Source of the DNA: Streptomyces echinoruber | GTDB taxonomy: Bacteria > Actinomycetota > Actinomycetes > Streptomycetales > Streptomycetaceae | DNA: 64,000 nucleotides | Reading direction: 5' to 3' | Assembly (NCBI RefSeq): GCF_014651135.1 | Contig: NZ_BMWH01000005.1 | Coordinates: 1-64,000 of the forward strand | Shown: positions 47,584-55,325 of the stretch, piece after piece | Layout of the letters: each line of letters begins with the position of its first letter | Numbering within the stretch: the stretch's first letter is position 1 | Translations under genes and position numbers: made by a program | The notes under the pieces: generated by a model | Databases searched by the model: none | What the model saw: only the letters and a program-made list of their open reading frames with translations | What the model was told of the DNA's origin: nothing

Positions 47584-47742
47584 CTATCGCTTCTGCAGGC
47601 TCACCGGCACCACGCTGCGCAGCCGCGCGCAACGGGGACACCGGACGAGCCGGCCGGGCCCGAGCCGCTCGGCCTGCTGCATCGGGAACGAAGCGGTGCT
47701 GAACACGTGCCCATCGGCACAACGGACGACGGTGCGCTCCAT
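47584..47742 (-). CDS. 52-residue zinc-ribbon-like protein
   Basis: A very small protein with AGGAC six bases before ATG 47742. It begins [14 protein letters not shown] and later has [17 protein letters not shown]; Cys8/His12 and Cys35/Cys38 could bind one zinc in a rubredoxin-like knuckle. I recall near-identical short proteins ([20 protein letters not shown]) in other Streptomyces near dcd. The 3' end lies in a GCTATC hexamer repeat. Role unknown. Confidence 0.8.
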   Translation of the reverse strand: MERTVVRCADGHVFSTASFPMQQAERLGPGRLVRCPRCARLRSVVPVSLQKR

Positions 47743-48013
47743 CAAGTCCTAGAGTCCCTTCCCCGAGAACCGCGTCCGGCTCACTGCCGCGACGACGAAA
47801 GCCACATTACGGGATCAAAGGGACGGCCCTCCAGGCGGCACTCCGGCCCCGCCCGGCCCCTGCTCCACCCCACCACCGTACGCCCCAACTCCCTTTACCC
47901 GCAGCCCGCGTCTCCACTCCCCCACGCAATCAGGCCCCGCGGTTCGCACACCGGGGGCCTGGGATGAGGTACAGTATCGATCGTCCGGACACCGGTCCCG
48001 ACCGGCGTCTTAC
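47743..48013. other. Spacer upstream of tRNA-Gly
   Basis: No gene seen. An AT-richer block ending GAGGTACAGTATCGATCG at about 47966-47983 is probably the tRNA promoter (-10-like TACAGT). Confidence 0.4.
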
Positions 48014-48087
48014 GCGGGTGTAGTTTAATGGTAGAACATCAGCTTCCCAAGCTGAGAGCGCGAGTTCGATTCTCGTCACCCGCTCCA
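48014..48087 (+). tRNA. tRNA-Gly (anticodon CCC), CCA encoded
   Basis: GCGGGTG acceptor arm at 48014-48020 pairs with CACCCGC at 48077-48083, discriminator T, then encoded CCA. D-loop TTTAATGGTAGA, anticodon stem TCAGC/GCTGA with loop TTCCCAA (anticodon CCC), T-arm GAGTTCGATTCTC. Followed by a strong terminator. Confidence 0.97.
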
Positions 48088-48092
48088 GTGTG

Positions 48093-48122
48093 AAGGCCCA
48101 GGCAAGCCGCCTGGGCCTTTTG
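48093..48122 (+). terminator. Terminator after tRNA-Gly
   Basis: AAGGCCCAGGC, loop AAGCC, GCCTGGGCCTT followed by TTT. Confidence 0.92.
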
Positions 48123-48161
48123 CTTTGCCACTGATCAACCGCCGCATCGCGGGCGATCCCG

Positions 48162-48611
48162 TTACGTCGGCCAGGCAGGCCAGGCATCGGCCACGACGAA
48201 GGAGACGACGGTTCCGCCGAAGTGACTGGGTCCGGAGTGCCAGGAGTCGGCGATGGAGTCGACCAGGAGCAGTCCCCGCCCGTGCGCGTCGTTGGCGTCC
48301 GGGTGCCGCATCCGTACGTTCGCCGGGAAACCCGGGTTGTGCACCTCGACCCGGAGCGGGGACCCCTCGCGGAACCACTCCACCCGCACCAGCCAGGGCT
48401 CGTCCGACCGCCCGTAGCGGATCGCGTTGGTCACCAGCTCCAAGATCATCAGGACGCAGTCGTCGACCGAGCAGGCCGGCTCATGGGGAGTGATGAACCG
48501 CCGGAACCAGCGCCGGGCCCGCGGCACCGACTCGGGCTCCGGATGCAGGGTCATCGCCGCTCCGAGCCGCGCCGAGCCGGGGCCGACGTAGCGTTCGATC
48601 ATGAAGGCCAT
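48162..48611 (-). CDS. Anti-sigma/serine-kinase-type ATP-binding protein (HATPase_c_2)
   Basis: A 149-residue protein with a GHKL ATPase fold. N box MILELVTNAIRYG near residue 55, G1-type HGRGLLLVDSIAD near 110, and the final strand GTVVSFVVADAW. Domain matches the RsbW/SpoIIAB-like family very numerous in Streptomyces, which bind sigma factors or anti-anti-sigma proteins. No sigma factor or anti-anti-sigma gene is adjacent, so its partner is unknown. ATG 48611 has AAGGAG eight bases upstream. Confidence 0.92.
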   Translation of the reverse strand: MAFMIERYVGPGSARLGAAMTLHPEPESVPRARRWFRRFITPHEPACSVDDCVLMILELVTNAIRYGRSDEPWLVRVEWFREGSPLRVEVHNPGFPANVRMRHPDANDAHGRGLLLVDSIADSWHSGPSHFGGTVVSFVVADAWPAWPT

Positions 48612-49029
48612 GCGCGCTCACTCCTTGCACCGGTCGTCGCGCCCTGCGCGGGGGATGTGACCTTCATCGCGGCAGTGGGGTCTCAGCGCGTTCGCCGTGG
48701 CGCCGTCCACTGACGACGATGGCGGCGGCGCATCTCCGTCGACCGAGGTCACAGGGCTGTGACGGGAAGAGCACGGCAAGGGGGCCGCGCCCACGGAGAG
48801 AAATATCTGCGCTCGTGACGTGAGAAATACGTGCGGGGCGCCACGAGTATTCCCCGGCCGTCGGCCGGAGCGGAATTATCGACCGTGCAGAGCCGGTCGC
48901 ACCGTGCTACTGTCGATCTCAGTTGCAGGTGTGGTTGCCAGAAGGTTCGTTTCCGACGGGGTGATCATCACGGCGACACGGAATGTGCACAAGGCGCATT
49001 CCTGACACCGCCTCCGAAGGAGAAATGAC
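48612..49029. other. Spacer and long leader of the cold-shock gene
   Basis: 418 bases with no gene. From about 48790 the sequence is less GC-rich and leads into the csp ribosome site GAAGGAG at 49016-49022; a long 5' untranslated leader, typical of cold-shock genes, is plausible. GTGCTACTGTCGAT near 48902 may hold a -10 element. Confidence 0.45.
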
Positions 49030-49233
49030 ATGGCTACTGGCACCGTGAAGTGGTTCAACGCGGAAAAGGGCTTCGGCTTCATCGAGCAGGACGGCGGCGG
49101 CGCCGACGTCTTCGCCCACTACTCGAACATCGCCACCCAGGGCTTCCGCGAGCTGCTGGAAGGCCAGAAGGTGTCGTTCGACATCGCGCAGGGCCAGAAG
49201 GGCCCGATGGCCGAGAACATCGTTCCCGCCTGA
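49030..49233 (+). CDS. Cold-shock protein, CspA family
   Basis: A 67-residue single-domain nucleic-acid chaperone: [20 protein letters not shown] (RNP1 KGFGFI) and DVFAHYSNI (RNP2-like), ending AENIVPA. Full family length. Preceded by a strong ribosome site and followed by a strong hairpin at 49262-49290. The DEAD-box helicase next door is the usual companion of cold-shock genes. Confidence 0.98.
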   Translation: MATGTVKWFNAEKGFGFIEQDGGGADVFAHYSNIATQGFRELLEGQKVSFDIAQGQKGPMAENIVPA

Positions 49234-49261
49234 CACCGGCGCTGACGCATACTCCGCAGCT

Positions 49262-49290
49262 GGGGCCCGCACCTCTGGGGTGCGGGCCCC
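49262..49290 (+). terminator. Terminator after cold-shock gene
   Basis: GGGGCCCGCACC, five-base loop, GGTGCGGGCCCC; 12-bp perfect stem 28 bases past the stop. Confidence 0.88.
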
Positions 49291-49462
49291 GGCTCGCTGC
49301 ATTTCAGGACGCGCGGCGGAAAGATTCCACCGCATCACCGACCGGTGCCGTATTGCCGTCGGCCCGACTCGGCTCCCATCACTTCGGCTCGTTTCGAGAT
49401 TCTCTGCGCCACTCATCTGCTGCGGGAATTCCTTGCCACGTGCCCCTCAAGGAAGGTTCCGC

Positions 49463-50956
49463 ATGAAGCGTGACCAGACGCCCCGCACATATGACCGCTC
49501 CAAAGGAGGCGCCGGCGCCAACCGCTCCGGCGGTCCGCGCCGCTCCAAGGGCTACGGAAATCGACGGGTCGGACGAGCCGTGCCGAGCGAGTTCGCGCCA
49601 CCGAAGACGATCACCCCCGCGCTGCCCGCCGTCGAGTCGTTCGCCGATCTCGCCATGCCCGCGCGGCTGTTGGCCACGCTCGGCCACGAAGGCGTGACCG
49701 TACCGTTCCCGATCCAGGCGGCGACCCTGCCGAACTCCCTGGCCGGTCGTGACGTACTCGGCCGTGGCCGCACCGGCTCGGGCAAGACCCTCGCCTTCGG
49801 CCTCGCGCTGCTGGCCCGTACGGCGGGCCGCCGCGCCGAGCCGAGGCAGCCGCTTGCCCTCGTCCTCGTCCCCACCCGCGAACTCGCCCAGCAGGTCGCC
49901 GACGCGCTCACTCCGTACGCCCGCTCCGTGCGCCTGCGGCTGACCACCGTCGTCGGCGGCATGTCCATCGGCAGGCAGGCCGGTGCGCTGCGCGCCGGGG
50001 TCGAGGTCGTCGTCGCGACGCCCGGGCGGCTCAAGGACCTCATCGACCGGGGCGACTGCCGACTGGACGATGTTGGCACCACGGTCCTCGACGAGGCCGA
50101 CCAGATGGCCGACATGGGCTTCATGCCCCAGGTCACCGCCCTGCTCGACCTGGTGCGTCCCGACGGGCAGCGGATGCTCTTCTCGGCCACCCTGGACCGC
50201 AACGTCGACCTGCTGGTCCGCCGCTACCTGACGGACCCGGTGGTGCACTCCGTCGACCCGTCGGCGGGCGCGGTCACCACGATGGAGCACCACGTACTCC
50301 ACGTGCACGACGCGGACAAGCACCGGACGACCACCGAGATCGCGGCGCGAGACGGCCGCGTGATCATGTTCCTCGACACCAAGCACGCGGTGGACCGGCT
50401 GACCAAGCACCTGCTGAGCAACGGCGTTCGCGCCGCGGCCCTGCACGGCGGCAAGTCCCAGCCGCAGCGCACGCGGACCCTGGCCCAGTTCAAGAGCGGG
50501 CATGTGACGGTACTGGTGGCGACCAACGTCGCGGCGCGCGGGATCCACGTCGACAACCTCGACCTGGTCGTCAATGTGGACCCGCCCAGTGACCACAAGG
50601 ACTACCTGCACCGTGGCGGCCGTACGGCCCGCGCCGGCGAGTCCGGCCGCGTCGTCACCCTGGTGACCCCTGATCAGCGTCGCGGTGTCAGCCGACTGAT
50701 GGCTTCGGCGGGCATCACCCCCCGGATCGCCCAGGTGAGTTCGGGCGAGGCGGAACTGAGCCGCATCACAGGTGCCCAGGACCCTTCCGGTGTCCCGGTC
50801 GTCATCACCGCGCCGGACGTGGAGCGTCCCCGCGGCGCGTCCTCATCGTCCCGAGGCCGTCGGAGTCGCCGGGGCCACACCGGCCGGGGCCGGCTCGTCG
50901 GCGAAACGGCACGCCGCGGGACACAGCGGCGGTCCGGCTTCGGTTCGGCCGCCTAG
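49463..50956 (+). CDS. DEAD-box RNA helicase
   Basis: A 497-residue ATP-dependent RNA helicase from ATG 49463 (AAGGAAGG upstream). Motifs in order: Q motif region PFPIQAATLPN, I GRTGSGKT, Ia PTRELAQQ, Ib TPGRL, II VLDEADQM, III SATLD, IV IMFLDTKHAVD, V TNVAARGIHVDN, VI HRGGRTARAG. Basic N-terminus (NRSGGPRRSKGYGNRR) and Arg-rich C-terminal tail for RNA contact. Next to a cold-shock protein, so probably cold-induced and acting on structured mRNA or ribosomes. Confidence 0.97.
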   Translation: MKRDQTPRTYDRSKGGAGANRSGGPRRSKGYGNRRVGRAVPSEFAPPKTITPALPAVESFADLAMPARLLATLGHEGVTVPFPIQAATLPNSLAGRDVLGRGRTGSGKTLAFGLALLARTAGRRAEPRQPLALVLVPTRELAQQVADALTPYARSVRLRLTTVVGGMSIGRQAGALRAGVEVVVATPGRLKDLIDRGDCRLDDVGTTVLDEADQMADMGFMPQVTALLDLVRPDGQRMLFSATLDRNVDLLVRRYLTDPVVHSVDPSAGAVTTMEHHVLHVHDADKHRTTTEIAARDGRVIMFLDTKHAVDRLTKHLLSNGVRAAALHGGKSQPQRTRTLAQFKSGHVTVLVATNVAARGIHVDNLDLVVNVDPPSDHKDYLHRGGRTARAGESGRVVTLVTPDQRRGVSRLMASAGITPRIAQVSSGEAELSRITGAQDPSGVPVVITAPDVERPRGASSSSRGRRSRRGHTGRGRLVGETARRGTQRRSGFGSAA

Positions 50957-50998
50957 AGCCGCTGTGATCACCAGCCCATCCCTTTCCAGGAGGCACCC

Positions 50999-51370
50999 AT
51001 GACACCGGCTCGGACGCAGCACCATGGAGGGGCCCCCGCCCCCGAGACCGTGGTCGACGGCGGGGAGGCGTCCGGACCTCGGGTCCGTGACGACATGACG
51101 GTCGAGGTGGCTCTGTCCCTCATGGCCGGTGCCCGTGTCGATCACCTTGTCCTGTGCGACGAGGACGACCAGAGCACGGGCCTGATCACTCTGGCCCGAC
51201 TCGCCGTTCTCCGTGACAGCCCCACCTACACGGACCGGATCCGTCTGCGGGACGTCCTCGTCGGACCGTTCGCCTCGCCCGGTGCTCGGCCCGGCGCCGT
51301 CGGGGAGCATGGCCGGGCCCCGGGCGTCCTCACCCACGCCCGGTCAGCCCCTTCTCCTTCTTCCCTGTGA
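50999..51370 (+). CDS. CBS-domain protein
   Basis: A 123-residue protein starting at ATG 50999 with CAGGAGG nine bases upstream, 42 bp after the helicase. Residues about 30-90 are one CBS module: RDDMTVEVALSLMAGARVDH, LVLCDEDDQSTGLITLARLA, IRLRDVLVGPFASPG. One module normally pairs with a second, so it likely dimerises. Nucleotide-sensing partner in the cold-shock operon is possible. The last forty residues are low complexity. Confidence 0.85.
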   Translation: MTPARTQHHGGAPAPETVVDGGEASGPRVRDDMTVEVALSLMAGARVDHLVLCDEDDQSTGLITLARLAVLRDSPTYTDRIRLRDVLVGPFASPGARPGAVGEHGRAPGVLTHARSAPSPSSL

Positions 51371-51412
51371 GTCCTTTTCCCTGTGTTTCCCTGTGTTTCC
51401 CTGTGAGGCATC
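51371..51412. repeat. TTTCCCTGTG short direct repeats before the next gene
   Basis: CCCTGTG occurs four times in 42 bases (three in TTTCCCTGTG units) between the CBS gene stop and ATG 51413. Confidence 0.8.
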
Positions 51413-51727
51413 ATGCGCTGTGTCATCGCCCGGTACCCGTTCGAGCTGACCAAGGACGGGGTGCTGGCCTCGATGAAGGGCGTCAAACCCGAGCCCGTCA
51501 CGGGTGAGTCCGTGACCATCGGCCGCCGCCGCTACCCGGTCAAGCAAGTAGGCCAGGTCATCACCCGACAGGACCGCCGCGACTTCACCAGCGGCGAAGT
51601 CGTCCGGGCCATGACCCGCCTCGGCTTCACCTGCCACGAGCCCCCCGAGACCGCGCCGGTGGGTGTCGCCACTCCGCTTCAGACCGCGTCGGCGCTGCTC
51701 GGGGGAGCCGCCTCCCCGGAAGGGTGA
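51413..51727 (+). CDS. Conserved hypothetical protein of the cold-shock locus
   Basis: A 104-residue protein, ATG 51413 behind GTGAGG. Starts RCVIARYPFELTKDGVLASM, then SVTIGRRRYPVKQVGQVITR and a C-terminal helix GEVVRAMTRLGFTCHEPP. Small alpha/beta unknown that I recall following csp/DEAD-box genes in Streptomyces. Last residues are low-complexity. Function unknown. Confidence 0.8.
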   Translation: MRCVIARYPFELTKDGVLASMKGVKPEPVTGESVTIGRRRYPVKQVGQVITRQDRRDFTSGEVVRAMTRLGFTCHEPPETAPVGVATPLQTASALLGGAASPEG

Positions 51728-52227
51728 GAACAGGCGGCGAACCGCCGCCAAAGACCCGGTGAGAGCCCTGTAGCGGGCAACCACGGTGAGCAGTGGTGCC
51801 GGCGGGCCTGCGCGTCGGCGCCTGCGCGACGAGTTCGCCCAGGTCAGCGGTACGGCAGCCGCCCGGGCACCGTCGCTTCGTCCGGCTCGGCCGGGGGCGC
51901 CCCCTGACGAAAGCCGCGCGGCGGTGTCGGTCGCCGGAGCACCTCACGGGAACGTGGGGCGCGGGGACGGTCCGGCGGCCGGCGGTCGTGCGGGCCTCGT
52001 CGGGGCGGCACGGTTCAGGTGCGGGCCGGCAGGGCCAGGCCGGGGAGCTGGAGTCCAGGCGATCGCGGGGATCGACTTCGGTGCGGCGATCCGTCGTCGG
52101 GCGGCCACGGGCTCAGCCTGGTCCCGGCCGGTCGGCCCGGGCGGCCGGTCGGCCGGGCGGCTGGTCGGCTGGTCGGCTGGTCGGCTGGTCGGCCCGGGAA
52201 GCTGCCCGGTGTCGACGAGAGCTGACG
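51728..52227. other. Spacer with short repeats leading to a transposase remnant
   Basis: 500 bases in which I support no gene; ORFs of 150-190 codons on the plus strand have Arg/Gly/Pro-biased composition and no recognisable similarity. GGCTGGTC is repeated four times at about 52160-52192. Confidence 0.5.
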
Positions 52228-52401
52228 TCACCAGACGTAGAGCGTCTGCTCGCTGATGCCGAGATCGTGGGCGACCTTCCTGATCGCCCGGCCGGAATCG
52301 GCGGGATCATCGACGGGATCGAAGACCTCGCACCGGAACTCGGCCGGATAACTGCGGGGCGCTGAAGCCTCCTTGATGTCTGGGAGTGTCTGGAGCGTCA
52401 T
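52228..52401 (-). pseudogene. IS3-type transposase OrfA remnant
   Basis: Only the N-terminal HTH part of an IS3-family OrfA survives: RSYPAEFRCEVFDPVDD, then GRAIRKVAHDLGISEQTLYVW and a stop at the point where VKQ would follow. The DDE part (OrfB) and terminal inverted repeats are not present. It follows a repeat-rich stretch and marks an old insertion next to the accessory region that begins at 53.2 kb. Confidence 0.75.
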
Positions 52402-52514
52402 CCGTCCAGCGAGGCGACTCCACCGGAGCCGGGACACGTCTCGCGGCTGGTGCCGCAGGCGGCGGGCTACGGTCACCTTGATGACCAGTCGTGTGCCGCT
52501 CCCGGGGACCTCCT

Positions 52515-52982
52515 ATGGCAGAACTTGTGCGTCGGCAGCAGCTCGACGTGTTCGTGGACGACCACGCGTTCGGGCTGCAGGAGTCCGATGACACCTACCT
52601 CGACCTGCTCTTCCCCGACGGATTCGACCACCGAACGTTTCTCGGCACTCACCCTGGGCGCCTGGACATCACCAGTGCCGGGCACACCCACACCGCCGCG
52701 GTGACGGTCGAGGTGTGGGACGGGTCGCCGCCCGCCCAGGACCCCGCCGGCTGGGAGGAGCAGGCCGAGGCGGACTTCGAATCGCTCAGCGGCCGGGTCG
52801 CCGTGTGGTCGATGAGCCTGGGACGGACCGACGATCTGATCACGCTGGCCGATTCCGGTGGCTCCTGGCACGTCCGGGTCAGTTCCTCGGGCCGGGCCGC
52901 GGTGAAGGCTTTGGAGGAGAGCGAGGAGAGCATCCGGGGAGTGGAGCGCTACTTCGTGCAGTTCTGGCCCGCCGGCTCCTGA
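52515..52982 (+). CDS. Hypothetical protein
   Basis: A 155-residue acidic protein from ATG 52515 with GGGGA upstream. Strands alternate with acidic loops: RQQLDVFVDDHAFGLQESDD, LDITSAGHTHTAAVTVEVWDG, VAVWSMSLGRTDDLITLADS and a C-terminal helix AAVKALEESEESIRGVERYF ending in FVQFWP. Neither catalytic motif nor membrane segment is visible. I do not recognise the family. It stands alone between the transposase remnant and the leftward operon of the DJ-1 cluster. Confidence 0.75.
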   Translation: MAELVRRQQLDVFVDDHAFGLQESDDTYLDLLFPDGFDHRTFLGTHPGRLDITSAGHTHTAAVTVEVWDGSPPAQDPAGWEEQAEADFESLSGRVAVWSMSLGRTDDLITLADSGGSWHVRVSSSGRAAVKALEESEESIRGVERYFVQFWPAGS

Positions 52983-53222
52983 GACGGCGGCGCGGCGGGG
53001 ACGGCCGGTCTCGGTCGGCGGTGCGTTGCGGTGCGGCATGAGGGCGGCATGAGGGCGGCATGAGGGCCTTTCTGGTCGCCGGTGCGGATGCGGCGATCCC
53101 CACCGAGAGGATCCATACCGAGCAGGGATCCACACCGAGCAGCAGGCCCTCACCCGTTTCAAGGTCGCTCAGCCGTGGCGTCCATCATCAACCTCCACCA
53201 TCAACCTCCATGGACGGAACAC
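52983..53222. repeat. Spacer with 11-bp GGCGGCATGAG repeats
   Basis: GGCGGCATGAG occurs three times at 53034-53066, followed by CCGAGCAG and CCATCATCAACCTCCA doublets. No gene. Confidence 0.6.
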
Positions 53223-53930
53223 CTAGTTGACCTGGCCGGTCGGCCGGATCGTGACGGTGTTCACATCGACGCCGTCCGGCTGGCCGAGCACCCACATGAT
53301 GCCGTCGGCGATGTTCTCCGCGCTGAGGGCGGGGCCGGGCGGAGTACCGCCGCGCGTGTCCCAGAACGGTGTGTCCACCTTGCCGGGGGCGATCAGGCTC
53401 ACCCTGACGCCCGACTCGGTGACCAGCATGCGGGTGTTCTCCGCGAGGGCGTGTACCGCCCACTTGGTGACCGAGTAGAAGTTGCCCGGACCGTACTTGA
53501 GGCCGGCGACCGAGCCGAGCAGCACGATCCGGCCACGGGACCGCTTCAGCTCCGCCAGTGAGGCACGGATCAGCAGCGTCGGTCCGAGGACGTTGGTGAG
53601 GAGCATCGAGCGCATCAGCGCCGGATCACCGTCCGCCACCGAGTCGTGGGTGGAGTAACCGGCGTTGGCGATGACGTTGTCGATCCGTCCGAAGCGCTGC
53701 ACCGTGGCGTGCACCGTGTGTGCGACCGCGTCCGCGTCGGCGGCGTCACCGGGCAGGAGCAGCAGTTCCTCCGGGTCGCCGAGGGTCCGGGCGAACGCCG
53801 CGAGCTTGTCCGCGTCCCGCCCGGTGGCGGTCACCCGGTGACCGGCCTTGAGCAGCCGTCGTACGGTCTCGGCACCGATGCCGGTCGATCCTCCGGTGAT
53901 CAGCGTGACGGGCGTGGGGGTGGCACTCAC
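53223..53930 (-). CDS. SDR family oxidoreductase
   Basis: A 235-residue classical short-chain dehydrogenase. GTG 53930 overlaps the VOC gene's stop (GTGA). NAD(P) loop LITGGSTGIGAE, NAGYS in place of NNAG, catalytic Ser in GSVAGL and YSVTK with Tyr-x3-Lys, then APGKVDTPF. TGRDADKLA after the second strand suggests NADPH. Last gene of the six-gene leftward operon; it would reduce or oxidise an intermediate of the pathway. Confidence 0.95.
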   Translation of the reverse strand: MSATPTPVTLITGGSTGIGAETVRRLLKAGHRVTATGRDADKLAAFARTLGDPEELLLLPGDAADADAVAHTVHATVQRFGRIDNVIANAGYSTHDSVADGDPALMRSMLLTNVLGPTLLIRASLAELKRSRGRIVLLGSVAGLKYGPGNFYSVTKWAVHALAENTRMLVTESGVRVSLIAPGKVDTPFWDTRGGTPPGPALSAENIADGIMWVLGQPDGVDVNTVTIRPTGQVN

Positions 53931-54385
53931 TGTTCCTCCAGTGCTCGTTCGTCCAGGGTGCCCATCGGCTCGCCGCCGGGCTGCCAGGTGGCCAGGAAGT
54001 CCGGCTGGAGGACCGCGTCGACGAGTTCGATGTCCGCCCCGATGCTCTTCAGATGGTGGTACGCGTAGGGCCGACCGAAGGGACACCCGGAGAACTTGGC
54101 CGGAAGTCCCCGCCTTTCCAGTCGCCGTTCCGCCGCGCCGAGGTCGTCGGTCCAGAACCCCAGGTGGTGGAAGCGCGGGCCCGCCGAGGCGTTCCAGGGG
54201 CTGCCCGGGCCGCCCTCGACCAGTTCGACGAACGGCGGTCCGGGGAGGCTGAAGACAATACGGAAGGACCACTCGCCGATCCTCCCCGGGCGCGGATCCG
54301 CCCATTCCACGCCGGCGGCGGCCCGCAGCTCGCGCATGGCCGCCACCAGATCGGGAACGGCGAAACCCACGTGGTAGAAGGCCAT
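53927..54385 (-). CDS. VOC (glyoxalase/dioxygenase fold) protein
   Basis: A 152-residue metal-binding VOC protein. Starts FYHVGFAVPDLVAAMRELR with a metal His near residue 4, then SFRIVFSLPGPPFVELVEG (Glu ligand), FHHLGFWTDDLGAAERRLE (second His) and IGADIELVDAVLQPDF (Glu). This arrangement of His-Glu-His-Glu is that of type I VOC enzymes. Could be an epimerase, lyase or thiol transferase; not determinable. Nine bp after the ABM-VOC gene. Confidence 0.9.
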   Translation of the reverse strand: MAFYHVGFAVPDLVAAMRELRAAAGVEWADPRPGRIGEWSFRIVFSLPGPPFVELVEGGPGSPWNASAGPRFHHLGFWTDDLGAAERRLERRGLPAKFSGCPFGRPYAYHHLKSIGADIELVDAVLQPDFLATWQPGGEPMGTLDERALEEQ

Positions 54386-54394
54386 CCGCTGTTC

Positions 54395-55177
54395 CTAGCG
54401 GCCGGAGAGCCCGGGGTAGCGGCCCGTGTTCACCCATTCGTCCATGGCGGGCCGGTCGGCCGTGTCCACGTACTCGATCCGCATGCCCTGGAGATCGGGC
54501 CCGGTGATCACGGCGAACGGCGTCTCGCCGGGGCCGGGCCGGAAGTAGGCGTCGATGCCGATGTCCGCGGCCTCCAGCTTCTTCAGCCGCGCCTCCATGT
54601 CGCTCTCCCACACCCCGTAGTACAGGACCTTCCCGGCGTGTTCGAGGGAGGTGATGCCGTCCCCGTCGGCCTGGATCAGTTCGTACTGCGGATACGCGGT
54701 ACGCGAGAAGGCGGCCGTCATCCGGCCCGGACCGCCCTGCCCGCCCTGCTCCAGATACGGGATCTCGAAGGTGGCCGGCTCGGTGAACTCGATGCCGAAC
54801 CACTGCGAGTACAGCTCGACGGCCTCGGCCAGGTCCGGCACGACGACGCCGACGTGGAAGCACGACTCCGGCAGGGGCGCCTTCTCCCCGGCGGGCCGGA
54901 ACGTCTCCAGGATCGGCGGTTCGAGCAGGCATTCCAGGAGCTGGGGAATGAACTCCGCCAGGTAGGGGGTGTGCTTGTGCGCTTCGAGAGCGGCCTCGTC
55001 GGCGTACTCCTCGATGACCAGGCGCTCTCCCGGCCGGTCCGCGGAGATGACGTAGTCGAAGCGGAGGCAACCGGGTTCATGGGCCCGGATGGTGCGTTCG
55101 AGCCCTGCCATCAGGGCGTCGAGGCGGGCTTCGGTGCCCGGCCTGACCAACTGCCGTGCGGTCGCGATGATCGTCAC
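54395..55177 (-). CDS. ABM-VOC fusion protein
   Basis: A 260-residue two-domain protein starting at GTG 55177 with AGGAG upstream. Residues 1-95 are an antibiotic-biosynthesis-monooxygenase domain (IIATARQLVRPGTEARLDAL, HEPGCLRFDYVISADRPGE, YADEAALEAHKHTPYLAEF); residues about 105-250 are a VOC domain (FHVGVVVPDLAEAVELYSQW, YPQYELIQADGDG, VWESDMEARLKKLEAADIG, DLQGMRIEYVDTAD). A cofactor-free oxygenase linked to a metal-dependent VOC enzyme suggests consecutive steps on one substrate. Second-to-last but one in the leftward operon. Confidence 0.9.
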   Translation of the reverse strand: MTIIATARQLVRPGTEARLDALMAGLERTIRAHEPGCLRFDYVISADRPGERLVIEEYADEAALEAHKHTPYLAEFIPQLLECLLEPPILETFRPAGEKAPLPESCFHVGVVVPDLAEAVELYSQWFGIEFTEPATFEIPYLEQGGQGGPGRMTAAFSRTAYPQYELIQADGDGITSLEHAGKVLYYGVWESDMEARLKKLEAADIGIDAYFRPGPGETPFAVITGPDLQGMRIEYVDTADRPAMDEWVNTGRYPGLSGR

Positions 55178-55325
55178 GATCTGCTCCTGTCAGTGAGACG
55201 TCCGAAGAAGGAGAAGGAGAAGGAGAAGGAAGGGAAGGAGAGGATGGTGGAGCCGGGTGGGCGTCGGTCGGTGTCCGTGCCGTGGGGCGGACGCCGGGCG
55301 CGCCCGGGGGACGCGTACCGTCCGG
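55178..55325. repeat. Spacer with GAGAAG repeats
   Basis: GAAGGA/GAGAAG hexamers at 55204-55242, a short polypurine run on the plus strand between the exporter stop and the ABM-VOC start. No gene. Confidence 0.6.

Noticed and set aside
47466..47752. Two plus-strand ORFs (78-89 codons) near dcd
   Set aside because: They are antisense to the 52-residue zinc-ribbon-like gene and read GCTATC hexamer repeats as alternating Ala/Ile.
48014..48087. tRNA-Gly as an integration site
   Set aside because: I found no integrase gene nor a direct repeat of the tRNA 3' end elsewhere in the window, and both sides have ordinary Streptomyces genes.
51786..52365. Overlapping plus-strand ORFs of 156 and 190 codons
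   Set aside because: Arg/Gly/Pro-biased composition, no ribosome site matched to a start, and they run over the antisense of the transposase remnant.
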